A DNA stretch of 64,000 nucleotides from Siphonodentalium dalli (GCA_032622095.1 CP136069.1:122566126-122630125); one strand, 5' to 3'. Counted from the first letter of the stretch, positions 55,301 through 60,699 are shown. Numbers and translations are program-made. The notes: generated by a model from the letters alone, not told the origin.

Positions 55301-58300
55301 ATACAAAAATCGGACTTGGCACTGAAAGGGTTAATGAATGGAATAAGGGTCGGAGCATGTAATAAAGTTATTTATTGGCTCCATGACTTTTGATTTTGTG
55401 GAATTAAAATGTTACTAATTGGCCTAGACATCCTCCTGATGATCACTGATGAGCAGACATACCCCTTTAACTTCAGGACAGACATACTGATACATGTACT
55501 CCCACCAGAACATGCATACAGCTTGAGGCAGACCTACATTCACTCCCAACTGATACCCTCAAATAAGATCGCTGCCACTGTTCTAGACAGCTGATAATAA
55601 TAGTCGAGTTGACCCAAATACTCATATGTACATAGGTTTTAATTTAATTTAATCCCATTCTAGGACAGGTACAGACATTGAAGATCATTTATTGATTATT
55701 TGTCCACAAGAACTATGTTCAACTATTCCAGTATTAAATGGGAAGCACATATAGGTTATTAGGGTTTTTATTACCGTTTTTGGTTGAAAAATAGTGATTT
55801 TTGCAATAAATGTGATAATTTGGAATTGGAACATTTATTGGATACTACATTAGTTTATTTTAGTTACAGTATTAATTTATATATATTATGATAGCTTCAT
55901 ATGCGTACGTCAGAAAATGAAAGTGTCAGTGACACTGTAGCACAACTTTAGGGCCCCAATGGTGAGAAAAATCCAAGATGGCCATGTTTTTCATCAGAAA
56001 TTGTTCAAATGAAATAGATCCCATATAGAGGTGATCCAAAACATACCTGTTTTAAAACTTTCAAAAACATTTCTTGGCATTCGACAGTGTCAGATGTACT
56101 GGTACATGTCTGAGAGAAAATAATAACATATCGGGCAGGCTGAGGCACTCCTGGCATTATTTCCATAGTCAAAAGCTTCCACTAAGTTTCTTTCTTCAAA
56201 ATTATGTAGATACAAAGCATGTGGTGACACAAAAAGTTTCTTTTTTCAAAATTTAATATGTAGATATAGAGCATGAGGTGATAGAAATACATGAGTATTC
56301 AGAAATTGCATTTTCCTAAAATTTGGTGTTCATACTATAAAATAAATGAATCACAATGTAAACTATCAGTTGTTTGTTTTATTCAGATAATCATTAAAGT
56401 AGGTGAAAATTGCTGATTTTGACAATTGTGCAACAATTCTAAAACAGAAATATCGCAATATTCATCTTCTATGCTGTGTAAAAAAATTCTCAGACTTTAC
56501 TCTTGTTGGGCCTAATATCATTTAAAAGTTCAGACTCTCACAATCATCATACCGAGAAAGAATTCCCAATATTCTTTTGTTTTATAACTAATTTTATGCC
56601 TCAAAAATCAGTTTTTGCCCAGGGTGACATTAGCATGGAATTGCCCTTCTTCCGACAATTGTAGGTTGCAGGGTGTACTGATGTATTAAAATGTGAAATT
56701 CAAGATGACCGCTGGTAGACATGTTTTTAATGAAATTCTAAAAAAAATTGACAATTCCCATCTATAGACAACCCCAATTATCCATATGAAGCTTGGTGAT
56801 GATTGGGTGAGGGATGTGGCCTGTAGGGGGTGCTGAAGGATTTAGTCAAGCAAAGAGTAAAATCCAAGATAGCTACCAGCGGCCATGTTTGTTATTGATA
56901 ATCGTTCAAATTAAAAAGCTCCCATCAGGAGGTGTTCCTAAACATGCCTGTAAATTTTAAAAACATTCCTCTGTCAAATGTGGGCTGCAGTGTGGGCCGA
57001 TGGATTTAAATGTAAAATTTAAGATGGCTGTTGTTGGCCATGTTTTTTAACGAACTTTAGAAAATTTTGATGGCACACATCTAGAGGCACCCCTCCCCAG
57101 AAGATCCATATGAAGTTAGGTGACAATCAGTTGATGGATGAGGTCTTCAGTGTATGCCGAAGGAATTAGTCATGCAAAGAGTAATTAAAATCCATTTTCA
57201 CACTGAGTCCCCATTACTCAATAAGGGCCATGAATCGGGAAAAATTCAATAGACGAAACCCGCTGTTTGTAAATACCCATGTTTGATCTGTGGTTCATCA
57301 ACAAACCAAAGATTGTTAAAATCCGCCTGACAATGACCAAGATATAGAGCTCACAGAGCCCTCTATATCCCCCGCAAAACTTTATTTGCAGGCGATATTA
57401 AATTGTACTGACCTTCAATCATATGCACATCATTTTGAGTTGCACCAACCACCAGAAACGGCTCCGACTGAAATGCAAATGTGGGTCCTTAATATACATC
57501 TACCGTACATATACCGGTACTCAAAGTAAAGTTGAGCTAAAAATTATTGGAAATGACTAACTGTCATAAAAAGTACATTATCTGAACTGGTGCAAGGCTT
57601 GAATAAGTATTTAATACAAAGAAACACTGCTTAAAAGAATGTTAGTTTGTGCTGGAAGTGGAAAGTACCACTGTATATGCATATTCATTTGAATCATGTA
57701 CTAATAATTCAGAAACAATACTTTCACGCCACAGTGCATAATTTGCGTCTAACCATTTAACCCTTCGAGTGCCAGGTCCGATTTTTGTATCAACCCATAT
57801 ACCCTGTGCCAATGCATTCTCTTATATATGCGAGTCGACCATAGGTCGCCTCGCATATATAAGAGAATGCATTGGCCTAACAATTTTTATTTTTTTTTAC
57901 AATTTTAATATATTTTATTATATTCTTTAACAGACTTATTGTGTAGGTTTAGGGCCGATTAGATCGCCCCCTGGCACTCAAAGGGTTAACAATCATTCAA
58001 TCAGTTTTTACGAATGGTGGTCTCTTTATTTTTTTTACAAATCAAATGATACATCTTCTACTTAGAGCCAAATTGTTTGTTTCCAAAACTTCCTGACAAT
58101 GAAGTGTGCCATGAAAACAACTATAAAACATCAATATCTTCATTTTGATTCATTTTTAATTGTGGCGGAAAATATGGGAAAACTAGAATCCATAGCCAGT
58201 TACAAGTACCCCTGCTGGACAAAACAAGTGTCCACTTAACTGCGGTGCGGTTAGCGTTGCCACCGCGGCCAAAATGTAACTACACCGCGGCTCCACCGGC

Positions 58301-58869
58301 TAACTACAGTTGGGCCGCGGTGTAATTGCCATTCGGCATGGGTAGTTGCCTTTCAGTGCAGTGAACTTGCCGTTTGGCCGCAGTGTACTTGCCATTCGGC
58401 CGCAGTGCTCAACTGCAGTTACAAACTTTGACACCGCGGCTGAATGGCAAATACACCGCGGTGCCAATGGACACTTGTTTTGTCCAGCGGGGTACTGTCT
58501 GCAGGCCGATATCGGACTCATCCCGCTTCAGAAATACAGTAATGCCCTATGTAATAGACTCCTTAACCGCAGCAGAATTATGGGTAACTTTTCAGGATTT
58601 AGTCTGACCTCATGAGCTTTCCTTAGTCGACAGCGACTCTGTCCTTTACCAGCAGATGGTGTCTTCAGGTCAACTTTACTGTGAGCAGAGTGAGGTTGTG
58701 ACTGAGTTGGCTTTCTGGATGCAGCACTCCGACCCTCATAACCTCTCTCAGGCAGGTTAACCTCTATGACAACATCCAGCTCAGAGTTCACAGAGTAGTT
58801 GTCGTCGTTGAAGTCAACGTAATCACCAACTTGGACCTGGTTGGTTGAACCACTGTTGGATTTATTCAT
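22099..58869 (-). CDS. 1,329-aa protein with C-terminal GGCT-like domain (16 coding exons)
   Basis: The span covers introns; exons are listed separately. All 15 junctions have GT donors and AG acceptors and keep one frame, which is strong evidence for a real gene. Residues 1-365 come from eight short exons; 366-1075 are mainly one large Ser/Asn/Lys-rich exon, probably disordered; 1137-1300 resemble the gamma-glutamylcyclotransferase fold. Supporting motifs are GYLFLFAYGMNM (glycine loop, YGMN at 1144-1147), FPNLQ, GCIYLI, and LDAFMGYP, followed by a PVWM strand. GGCT family members normally carry YGSN and a catalytic Glu in an LDxxEG-type motif; here Met1218 sits at the Glu position, so ordinary cyclotransferase activity is doubtful. 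There is no signal peptide. A KVVRF sequence (504-508) fits the PP1-docking RVxF pattern. A Cys cluster lies at 968-1001. I do not recognise the full-length gene; a cytoskeletal or scaffold role would be guesswork. Confidence 0.85.
22435..22645. mobile_element. TTAA MITE family A, copy 4
   Basis: Inverted copy, TTAACTCTTTCAGGATGGG to AATGAAGGGTTAA, with a shortened left hairpin. It lies 19 bases from exon 16's donor. Confidence 0.7.
22664..22784 (-). CDS. GGCT-like gene, exon 16
   Basis: Acceptor tttggttttacag, donor CCCAAA|gtaagt; phase 0 in, phase 1 out. It encodes LFEHLVLPVWMSNSQDCEEG then VAQFCVPAMMYIAKDEW, like the strands after the catalytic helix of the GGCT fold. A MITE begins 19 bases past the donor. 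Confidence 0.87.
23489..24875. mobile_element. possible TIR element with nested pearl-like copy
   Basis: Ends CAGGGTTCTTGC and the complement of CAGGGTTCCCGC resemble hAT tips and bound about 1.39 kb. No clean 8-base duplication is seen. The pearl-like copy at 23755-24115 lies inside. Confidence 0.3.
23755..24115 (+). mobile_element. pearl-like element P3
   Basis: It starts near GACCACAGTGTCCCCCGA and ends with a GACGGACAGACGGAC-type tail followed by AGTCCCCCAAAA...TTTTGGGGGGAC. The short Arg/Thr-rich frame (24000-24081) is only the tail read in one frame. Confidence 0.5.
25023..25150 (-). CDS. GGCT-like gene, exon 15 (GGCT core, Glu lost)
   Basis: Acceptor ctccctcaatag, donor CCAAAG|gttagt; phase 1 in, phase 0 out. 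It encodes EDAGCFPNLQLN, then ESVEGCIYLITPEEL, then AMLDAFMGYPK. The G-x-I/V-Y-x-I strand and LD helix are GGCT-like. In the family the LDxxE(G) Glu is catalytic; this exon has ATG (Met1218) at that place. Confidence 0.88.
25320..25740. repeat. interspersed repeat family I, inverted partial copy
   Basis: ATGAATTGCGTCTGCAAACT matches the complement of the right part of the copy at 15366. A run of C lies at 25487. Confidence 0.45.
25919..26001 (-). CDS. GGCT-like gene, exon 14
   Basis: Acceptor attgtctattttcag, donor GAAAAA|gtaagt; phase 2 in, phase 1 out. It encodes RLQTYIQREVSERYWGLLFG then FELVFNRK, like the helix plus 'G...F.L.F...' strand after the GGCT glycine loop. Confidence 0.87.
26030..26097. 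mobile_element. palindrome family B short fragment
   Basis: GAGTGTGAATTTAGTGACAC followed by CCCCGC matches one arm only. Confidence 0.35.
26298..26564. mobile_element. TTAA MITE family A, copy 5
   Basis: TTAACCCTTTCATGACTGG to AGGAAAGGGTTAA, with both hairpins largely intact. Confidence 0.8.
27050..27276. mobile_element. TTAA MITE family A, copy 6 (left end lost)
   Basis: It starts inside the family at AGAGCTTCCTGAAATTTTACG and ends TTCATGAAAGGGTTAA. Confidence 0.65.
27311..28681 (+). mobile_element. hAT element 1, internally deleted
   Basis: The ends are perfect 14-base inverted repeats, CAGGGTTCGCGCTG at 27311 and its complement ending at 28681. They are flanked by an exact 8-base duplication, cgcagacg, at 27303-27310 and 28682-28689, the hAT hallmark. 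It carries the broken zinc-finger ORF described separately. It sits in the intron between exons 13 and 14, at the edge of a pearl-like element. Confidence 0.9.
27782..28174 (+). pseudogene. truncated hAT/ZNF862-like transposase N-terminus, frameshifted
   Basis: It starts ATG at 27782 (MNRKRKLDF) and is closed by TAG at 27956. The same protein resumes one frame over from 27955, so one base seems to be missing. The second part reads RNEWKISREWLSFDG, then MFCSTCR, then a distal Lys-His (ILKHE), resembling the TTF-type/BED-like zinc finger at the start of hAT transposases and ZNF862-like proteins. It ends at a good splice donor, CAAAG|gtatgt at 28174, but no downstream exon with the catalytic domain is present. 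It lies inside the hAT element 27311-28681, so it is a relic of an autonomous parent. Confidence 0.65.
28690..29636 (+). mobile_element. pearl-like element P4 with internal tandem copies
   Basis: Several diverged copies of a unit with GTGACGTCGTC and AAACAAAGTCCAATAACTC, then a GGACGGACGGACAGACGG tail and a closing CCCCCGCAAAT...ATTTGGCGGGGG hairpin. Its left edge coincides with the hAT element 1 duplication. Confidence 0.6.
30466..30838. repeat. interspersed repeat family I, copy 2
   Basis: Same left part as the copy at 15366, including GAGGAACCCACCCATCAAAG and GGGACCATCGAA. In the intron between exons 13 and 14. Confidence 0.6.
30918..31172. mobile_element. TTAA MITE family A, copy 7
   Basis: TTAACACTTCCATGACTAG on the left; the right end (CATCATGAAAGCATCAA) has lost its TTAA. 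It ends about 35 bases from exon 13's donor. Confidence 0.7.
31208..31339 (-). CDS. GGCT-like gene, exon 13 (start of GGCT fold)
   Basis: Acceptor gattttttttcag, donor CAAAG|gtaaca; phase 2 in, phase 2 out. Residues 1108-1151. It ends in PPPGYLFLFAYGMNMNAQ, which matches the first beta strand and glycine loop of the GGCT fold (canonical YGSN). Met replaces the loop Ser. Confidence 0.87.
31489..31941 (-). mobile_element. tRNA-derived SINE
   Basis: On the minus strand it begins with a tRNA-like head containing an A-box (TCCAGTGGTTAGCGCG at 31912-31927). It ends with AAATGCTATACATTATTATT and an ATT-type tail, as in marine-invertebrate SINEs. About 450 bases. It is in the intron between exons 12 and 13. 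Confidence 0.65.
32118..32516. mobile_element. TTAA MITE family D, copy 2
   Basis: Almost identical in layout and sequence to the copy at 3695, including the T-rich linker, so both are young. It lies in the intron between exons 12 and 13. Confidence 0.8.
32881..33000. mobile_element. palindrome family E, left half only
   Basis: TACAGTAATGCTCTAATTAA up to the centre (GGAAAGCTCTCGG); the right arm is replaced by P5. Confidence 0.6.
32990..33435 (+). mobile_element. pearl-like element P5
   Basis: It ends with GACAGATGGACAGACGAACGG and a CCCCTGCACAAAA...TTGGTGGCAGGGG hairpin, like P4. The left end is fused to a half-copy of palindrome family E. Confidence 0.45.
33779..33838 (-). CDS. GGCT-like gene, exon 12
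   Basis: Acceptor catatatttcag, donor CCAAG|gtaaaa; phase 2 in, phase 2 out. It encodes INLGQPLEIKAAQKPLSRP, which leads into the catalytic-fold domain. Confidence 0.78.
34385..34526. repeat. imperfect palindrome, ~142 bp
   Basis: GTTACGGGAAACTTAGTGGT pairs with the end near CACTAAGCGTCCCATAAC. The centre is CCTAATATTGATCTC and its complement. It may be a single-copy MITE. Confidence 0.65.
34843..35116. mobile_element. TTAA MITE family A, copy 8
   Basis: Inverted copy, TTAATCCTTTCATGGTGG to ATCAAAGGGTTAA, with a partly changed right hairpin. Confidence 0.7.
35240..35493. mobile_element. palindrome family B, nearly complete double hairpin
   Basis: Outer arms AAGCCTTGAAATAGGGTGTC and the complement, with the same two inner hairpins as the copy at 4542. 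Confidence 0.78.
36529..36611. repeat. inverted repeat, ~83 bp
   Basis: TACGAGATAACTCGTGGTTG pairs with CGACTACGAGTTATCTTGTA around a 35-base loop. A related AAGATAACTCGAAGTTGGC copy lies at 36331. Confidence 0.6.
36995..37117. mobile_element. family H fragment
   Basis: GAAGGATTCCTATTCAATGA, then AATGTTCAGATAATAAGTTC with a short complement, ending AAAGGGTTAA. Confidence 0.45.
37137..37258. mobile_element. palindrome family B, single hairpin
   Basis: AGAGGGTGAATTTAGTTATG and its complement, with an outer arm resembling GTGTGCCTGTTATTTGC on the left only. Confidence 0.6.
37425..37492. mobile_element. palindrome family B remnant
   Basis: AGCAGAATGAGGTCTCTGGG and CCTCATTTTCAAAATGACAG remain after an internal deletion. 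Its edge is 15 bases from exon 11's donor. Confidence 0.45.
37508..37545 (-). CDS. GGCT-like gene, exon 11 (microexon)
   Basis: A 38-base exon with acceptor ctataccatcag, preceded by a T-rich tract, and donor AACAG|gtgagt. Phase 0 in, phase 2 out. It encodes ETEHKDTTHQKN. It is short but fits both neighbours in phase. Confidence 0.65.
38501..40629 (-). CDS. GGCT-like gene, exon 10 (large Ser/Asn-rich exon)
   Basis: A 2,129-base exon from acceptor ttttcaaatttcag to donor TGCAAG|gtgagt; phase 1 in, phase 0 out. It encodes residues 366-1075. The composition is Ser, Asn, Lys and Asp, as in disordered scaffolds. Visible features are TP and SP sites (TPSPNSPTKKS), KVVRF at 504-508 (PP1-docking pattern), a basic block KGKKSIKKKSLSKR, a Cys cluster at 968, 984, 991, 995 and 1001 that might bind metal or form disulfides, and an acidic patch DDCSDEDED. 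It holds the longest open frame of the window, and codons are intact throughout. Confidence 0.92.
40775..41995 (+). mobile_element. pearl-like element P6
   Basis: It starts at GACCACAGTGTCCCCCGACA, as P3 does, and has at least four diverged tandem units containing GGGCATAACTC-like sequences. It lies in the intron between exons 9 and 10. Confidence 0.55.
42166..42263 (-). CDS. GGCT-like gene, exon 9
   Basis: Acceptor ctttttatcaacag, donor TAGCA|gtaagt; phase 2 in, phase 1 out. It encodes QPKIQEDVILAIGETPRTPE, followed by a Thr/Ser-rich stretch. Another acceptor 26 bases upstream would break the phase and was not used. Confidence 0.82.
42509..42839. mobile_element. TTAA MITE family A, compound copy 9
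   Basis: TTAACCCTATCATGATGGG to GGAAGGGTTAA. An extra CAGGAGCTGCGCTGGTGCAG block near 42750 shows a second partial copy nested within it. Confidence 0.65.
43516..43723 (-). CDS. GGCT-like gene, exon 8
   Basis: Acceptor tttatttatttcag, donor TTATGT|gtaagt; phase 1 in, phase 2 out. It encodes 68 full codons, including MGKPSDTLKRHMDIINSLPD and ending LLDGDY. It is charged and predicted helical. Confidence 0.85.
43861..44006. repeat. palindrome, ~146 bp, possible TIR end
   Basis: AATACACCCATAGTAGCCGA and its complement, with GTGGTTTTAACCAC stems inside. Further CTATGGGTATAAAC-like motifs to 44770 suggest a larger element. Confidence 0.6.
44796..44825. repeat. short hairpin
   Basis: AATAACTGAAG and its complement around TTTACC. 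Confidence 0.5.
45013..45178. repeat. imperfect palindrome, ~166 bp
   Basis: AAGAAATGCCTTGCAGATTG pairs with CGATCTGCAAGTCATTTCTT. The core is GTGAATCCCTTCAGGATTCAC. Confidence 0.6.
45184..45350. mobile_element. family H fragment (left part)
   Basis: TTAACCCTTTCTATACGAAA start, with CGATTCAGTTACAAAAATAT and ATTCATTGGCGGGAAATGTA as in the complete copy at 7514. The hairpin is missing. Confidence 0.5.
45703..45770 (-). CDS. GGCT-like gene, exon 7
   Basis: Acceptor attttttgcag, donor CCCAG|gtatgt; phase 2 in, phase 1 out. It encodes 22 full codons, LKPLKPVTVYGPD then IAQCKGIVP. Confidence 0.8.
46414..46547 (-). CDS. GGCT-like gene, exon 6
   Basis: Acceptor tttgtttcttcag, donor GGGGAG|gtactc; phase 0 in, phase 2 out. 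It encodes ELLPAMPSNELKDQTAF and continues to KRRIAGRLLKG, probably helical, with a basic end. Confidence 0.82.
46721..46901. repeat. 28-bp minisatellite, left part
   Basis: Tandem units of GCCAAGGCTATTATTATACA plus CTATCCGT. Long frames rich in Tyr, Leu and Thr here are products of the repeat. hAT element 2 is inserted at its right edge. Confidence 0.9.
46902..48126. mobile_element. hAT element 2, non-autonomous
   Basis: Terminal inverted repeats TAGGGGTGTAACGATACA (18 bases at 46902; its complement ends at 48126), flanked by the 8-base duplication ctatccgt at 46894-46901 and 48127-48134. The 1,225 bases contain no transposase frame. It is inserted in a minisatellite in the intron between exons 5 and 6. 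The subterminal zones are rich in GTATCG/CGATAC motifs. Confidence 0.88.
48127..48321. repeat. minisatellite, right part (10-bp units)
   Basis: After two 28-base units the array becomes a run of TATTATACAC units of 10 bases. It is the other half of the array split by hAT element 2. Confidence 0.9.
48338..49673. mobile_element. TTAA MITE family A, copy 10, split by P7
   Basis: The left part is 48338-48437 and the right part 49545-49673. The right part resumes at ATGCATTGGCCTAACAATA. The intact MITE predates the P7 insertion. Confidence 0.7.
48438..49544 (+). mobile_element. pearl-like element P7, inserted in a family A MITE
   Basis: Three tandem units with AGGGCCATAACTCTGG (first copy 48645, AGGGCCATAAATCTGG) and CCCCCATGCTGCTCTATCAC, then ACGGACGTACGGACG and GACTTCAAGTCGGGGGC. 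It splits a family A MITE whose halves are at 48338-48437 and 49545-49673. Confidence 0.65.
49970..50235. repeat. interspersed repeat family I, diverged copy
   Basis: TTGTTATTTCTCGAGATGTG and AACTCTAAAATCAAGTGG match copy 2 more than copy 1. Confidence 0.45.
50512..50655. mobile_element. TTAA MITE family A, copy 11 (right end lost)
   Basis: TTAACCCTTCCATGACGGG and one hairpin arm, broken off near CAATGCAATCTAAAATATG. Confidence 0.55.
51311..51863. mobile_element. TTAA MITE family A, copy 12, interrupted
   Basis: The left end TTAACCTTTTCATGACTGC reaches CATTCTCTTAAAG near 51376. About 300 unrelated bases follow, then the family resumes at 51677 and ends at TTAA 51860-51863, 23 bases from exon 5's donor. 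Confidence 0.65.
51886..52042 (-). CDS. GGCT-like gene, exon 5
   Basis: Acceptor ttttacttttag, donor GCGGAG|gtaatt; phase 2 in, phase 0 out. It encodes 52 complete codons, basic and polar, including RPKSGQYVPPSATVRK. A TTAA-flanked MITE ends 23 bases downstream of its donor. Confidence 0.82.
52352..52580. mobile_element. palindrome family B, diverged double hairpin
   Basis: CAAGCCTTGAAATAGTGTGT and TGACAGACACACTATATC arms enclose two degraded inner hairpins. Confidence 0.65.
52690..54893. mobile_element. pearl-like element P8 (contains hAT element 3)
   Basis: Repeated units with AATCCAAGATGGCTGCTGG and a GACACTGTAGCTCAACTT start; an end with AGCTTGACTTCGTCAAGT. hAT element 3 interrupts it at 53226-54356. 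Confidence 0.5.
53226..54356. mobile_element. hAT element 3, non-autonomous
   Basis: Ends CAGGCCTCAGC and the complement of CAGGCCTTAGC, flanked by the exact 8-base duplication gctgcagg at 53218-53225 and 54357-54364. The 1,131 bases have no transposase. A repeated block containing CGCGTCGGACTTTTTGAAG lies around 53729-53780. It is nested inside a pearl-like element in the intron between exons 4 and 5. Confidence 0.85.
54930..55044 (-). CDS. GGCT-like gene, exon 4
   Basis: The acceptor follows a run of T (ttttttccag); the donor is CATAG|gtacat. Phase 1 in, phase 2 out. It encodes NQSRILSHGGSRAAHDS and continues to PPGNNH, with no recognised motif. Confidence 0.8.
55195..55334. mobile_element. 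TTAA MITE family C, internally deleted
   Basis: The left arm is cut at CCGATTTTTGGAAGAGCTC; the right arm is complete to GGCACTGAAAGGGTTAA. Confidence 0.75.
55925..57405. mobile_element. pearl-like element P9
   Basis: Same family as P8: it starts GTGACACTGTAGCACAACTT and repeats units with AAATCCAAGAT and GGCCATGTTT. It ends CCCCCGCAAAAC...TTTGCAGGCG, 8 bases short of exon 3. Confidence 0.5.
57413..57467 (-). CDS. GGCT-like gene, exon 3
   Basis: A 55-base exon with acceptor tttgcatttcag and donor GAAG|gtcagt, phase 0 in and phase 1 out. It encodes SEPFLVVGATQNDVHMIE. It sits only 8 bases from the end of a pearl-like element. It may be alternative, since exon 2 has a second donor compatible with exon 4. 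Confidence 0.65.
57757..57989. mobile_element. TTAA MITE, chimera of families C and A/D
   Basis: The left end TTAACCCTTCGAGTGCCAGG and TATCAACCCATAT are family C. The middle hairpin CCAATGCATTCTCTTATAT is the family A/D module. The right end is GGCACTCAAAGGGTTAA. Confidence 0.75.
58206..58495. mobile_element. GC-rich TIR element
   Basis: About 28-base inverted tips, GTACCCCTGCTGGACAAAAC and its complement with one mismatch. The interior is full of CCGCGG motifs and short inverted segments, unlike the AT-rich surroundings. It lies in the intron between exons 2 and 3, next to exon 2. Confidence 0.6.
58535..58604. mobile_element. palindrome family E, fragment at exon 2 donor
   Basis: TACAGTAATGCCCTATGTAA to CAGGATTTAGTC. 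It ends four bases from exon 2's splice donor. Confidence 0.65.
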
Positions 58870-58878
58870 GTTTCCTGC
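58609..58878 (-). CDS. GGCT-like gene, exon 2 (start codon)
   Basis: The acceptor at 58879 has a long T-rich tract, then nine untranslated bases and ATG at 58869. It encodes residues 1-87, starting MNKSNSGS and ending RLRKAHE, acidic then basic. The donor GAG|gtcaga leaves phase 0, matching exon 3. A second donor inside the exon (GCTG|gtaaag, near residue 73) leaves phase 1 and would join exon 4 in frame, so skipping exon 3 is possible. Confidence 0.8.
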
Positions 58879-58942
58879 CTATAACATGAAATAACAATAA
58901 AAAAAATAGAAGAAAGAGAATGGACAATACACGTGTGGTATC

Positions 58943-59201
58943 TTAACCCTTTATGATGGGAGCTGTGCTGGTGCAGCATTAAAGATCATGTGCCATTGCA
59001 CTCTCTTATATAGGGAGGCTCGCATATATAAGAGAATGCAGTGGGTTACAAGGTTACAGTAAATATTGTTAGGCCAATGCATTCTGTTATATACATGTAT
59101 AATGAGAGGCTCCATATGGGAGATTCGGATATACATGTACATAAGAGAATGCATTGGCACAGGGTTTTAAAAAAAGGAAATGCCAGTCAAGAAATGGTTA
59201 A
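58943..59201. mobile_element. TTAA MITE family A, copy 13
   Basis: Inverted copy, TTAACCCTTTATGATGGG to AAGAAATGGTTAA, about 65 bases upstream of exon 2's acceptor. Confidence 0.7.
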
Positions 59202-59297
59202 CTACATGCATCTTTATATTTATATATCAGTCAAGGTACAAAATGTGCACACTCTGTAATCACTTGAATGCATTTCGGTGTCACTCCACATTATTGG

Positions 59298-59514
59298 TAC
59301 AGTAATGCTCTAAGTAATCGACTTCTTAACCACAGCATAATTATGGGTAACTTTTCAGGATTTAGTCGGAAATATGGCTTGTTGCCATTCATTGGAAAGC
59401 TCTCGCCGAGAGCTTTCCGATGAATGGCAACAAGCCATATTTCCGACTAAATCCTGAAAAGTTACCCATAATTCTGCTGTGGTTAAGAAGTCTATTACTT
59501 AGAGCATTAGTGTA
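59298..59514. mobile_element. palindrome family E, near-perfect copy
   Basis: Complementary arms of about 100 bases meet at GAAAGCTCTCGCCGAGAGC. The ends are TACAGTAATGCTCTAA and its near-complement. Confidence 0.75.
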
Positions 59515-59689
59515 CCTGTAGTTAGATTTCCCATTCTCGGTGTACTTCAAAGTAATTATATTATTTCTCCACATTACCAAGTCGGCCAGATATAATCAGA
59601 CATATTGTTATCAATAGAAATGGAGCGTAGATGCCATAAATGCACACCGAGAATGTGAAGTGACACAGAACAGCATTCAAGTGAACAGA

Positions 59690-59942
59690 TTGTGAATGTA
59701 CATACATGTATATGCAAGACGTGGCTTGAGGGTCTTTGATGGTGGGTGCCCATTTACCAACAAATTCACCTCCAAGTCAACCTCCTCCACCAGACTAAAG
59801 TTGGGAATGTTTTTAATTCAGGAAATTTCAAAAACTCAGATGGTACATCAGAGATCATATCAGCCTACAGGGAGATGTTCACCCATTTTCTCATTAGAGA
59901 AGAGAATTTTCAAGTTCTCAGCTACTAGTATTCCAGATTGCA
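59690..59942 (-). mobile_element. leader remnant of the LTR retrotransposon
   Basis: Non-repetitive sequence directly downstream of the primer-binding site in the element's orientation, expected to be the 5' leader. No gag frame is recognisable. The lower edge is a guess. Confidence 0.35.
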
Positions 59943-59967
59943 GGTTCGAGCCCCACGTTGGGCGCCA
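59943..59967 (-). other. tRNA-Lys primer-binding site
   Basis: Read on the plus strand, the 25 bases end in CCCCACGTTGGGCGCCA, the 3' end of animal tRNA-Lys(CTT) including CCA. CCA is not encoded in animal tRNA genes, so this is a retrotransposon primer site rather than a tRNA gene. Confidence 0.85.
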
Positions 59968-59969
59968 AA

Positions 59970-60699
59970 TGTCAGAGGGTTACTATGGGTCCATTTAGGT
60001 ATTAATGTCCTCGAGCCTTTGACATTAAATTTATAAAGTTAGCTTTGGCAGTATGGGCTCTGTCAATGAATCTCAGTCTTGGTGGGCAGGGTCAATGGAA
60101 AGTTCATATTACCTTTTGATGTCTTCATATAGCATTTATTCATTCATTTATAAGAATAACACACAGAGTGTTATAATACGCCAATATAGATATTGGCCCT
60201 GCAACCAAATGCAAATATATTACCATTTGCATGATAAGCACGCATATGTGCATACACAAATATATGTTAAAGGAACTTGAGGAGTTCCTGAAAATACAAG
60301 ATATGCCAGATATCCAATATATATCTATTTAATTGAGATATCTACAAACTGGCATCTCAGGTTATCTGGAGATAACCTCACAAAAGTAATCACATTAAAA
60401 TATAAATAAAATAGGAAATATACTTTATGTCAAAACGGGACAAACTCTACTCATTTACTTGAAGACAAAAGTTATTATAAAAACATTGGTTATAACGATA
60501 AAATATAGAAACTGTGAACATACCAGTTCAATGAGACATAGGCCACTATGTCAGGATCTGTATACAACGATAGTCTAAACAACTTGACGACATCTTGACG
60601 ACAAAATAAACTAAGACTTTAAGACAATAACTTTCCGAAGACAACTTTACTTTCTGACCAACTAATCTAAAACCCCGCGAAACTGTTTAACCTTTGACA
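59970..60699 (-). mobile_element. LTR of an LTR retrotransposon (minus orientation)
   Basis: It is bounded by TGTCAGAGG and CCTTTGACA, the TG...CA-type inverted tips of an LTR. A tRNA-Lys primer-binding site lies two bases beyond its 3' end on the minus strand, which fixes orientation. No second LTR, gag or pol is present in the window, so this is a 5' remnant. It lies between the putative noncoding exon 1 and exon 2 of the GGCT-like gene. Confidence 0.65.

Noticed and set aside
11443-59201. Repeated palindromes resembling a dispersed CRISPR array
   Set aside because: Copies are kilobases apart, in both orientations, with TTAA ends; the genome is eukaryotic.
59943-59967. tRNA-Lys gene fragment
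   Set aside because: Only the 3' 22 bases plus CCA are present, next to an LTR end, so it is a primer-binding site.
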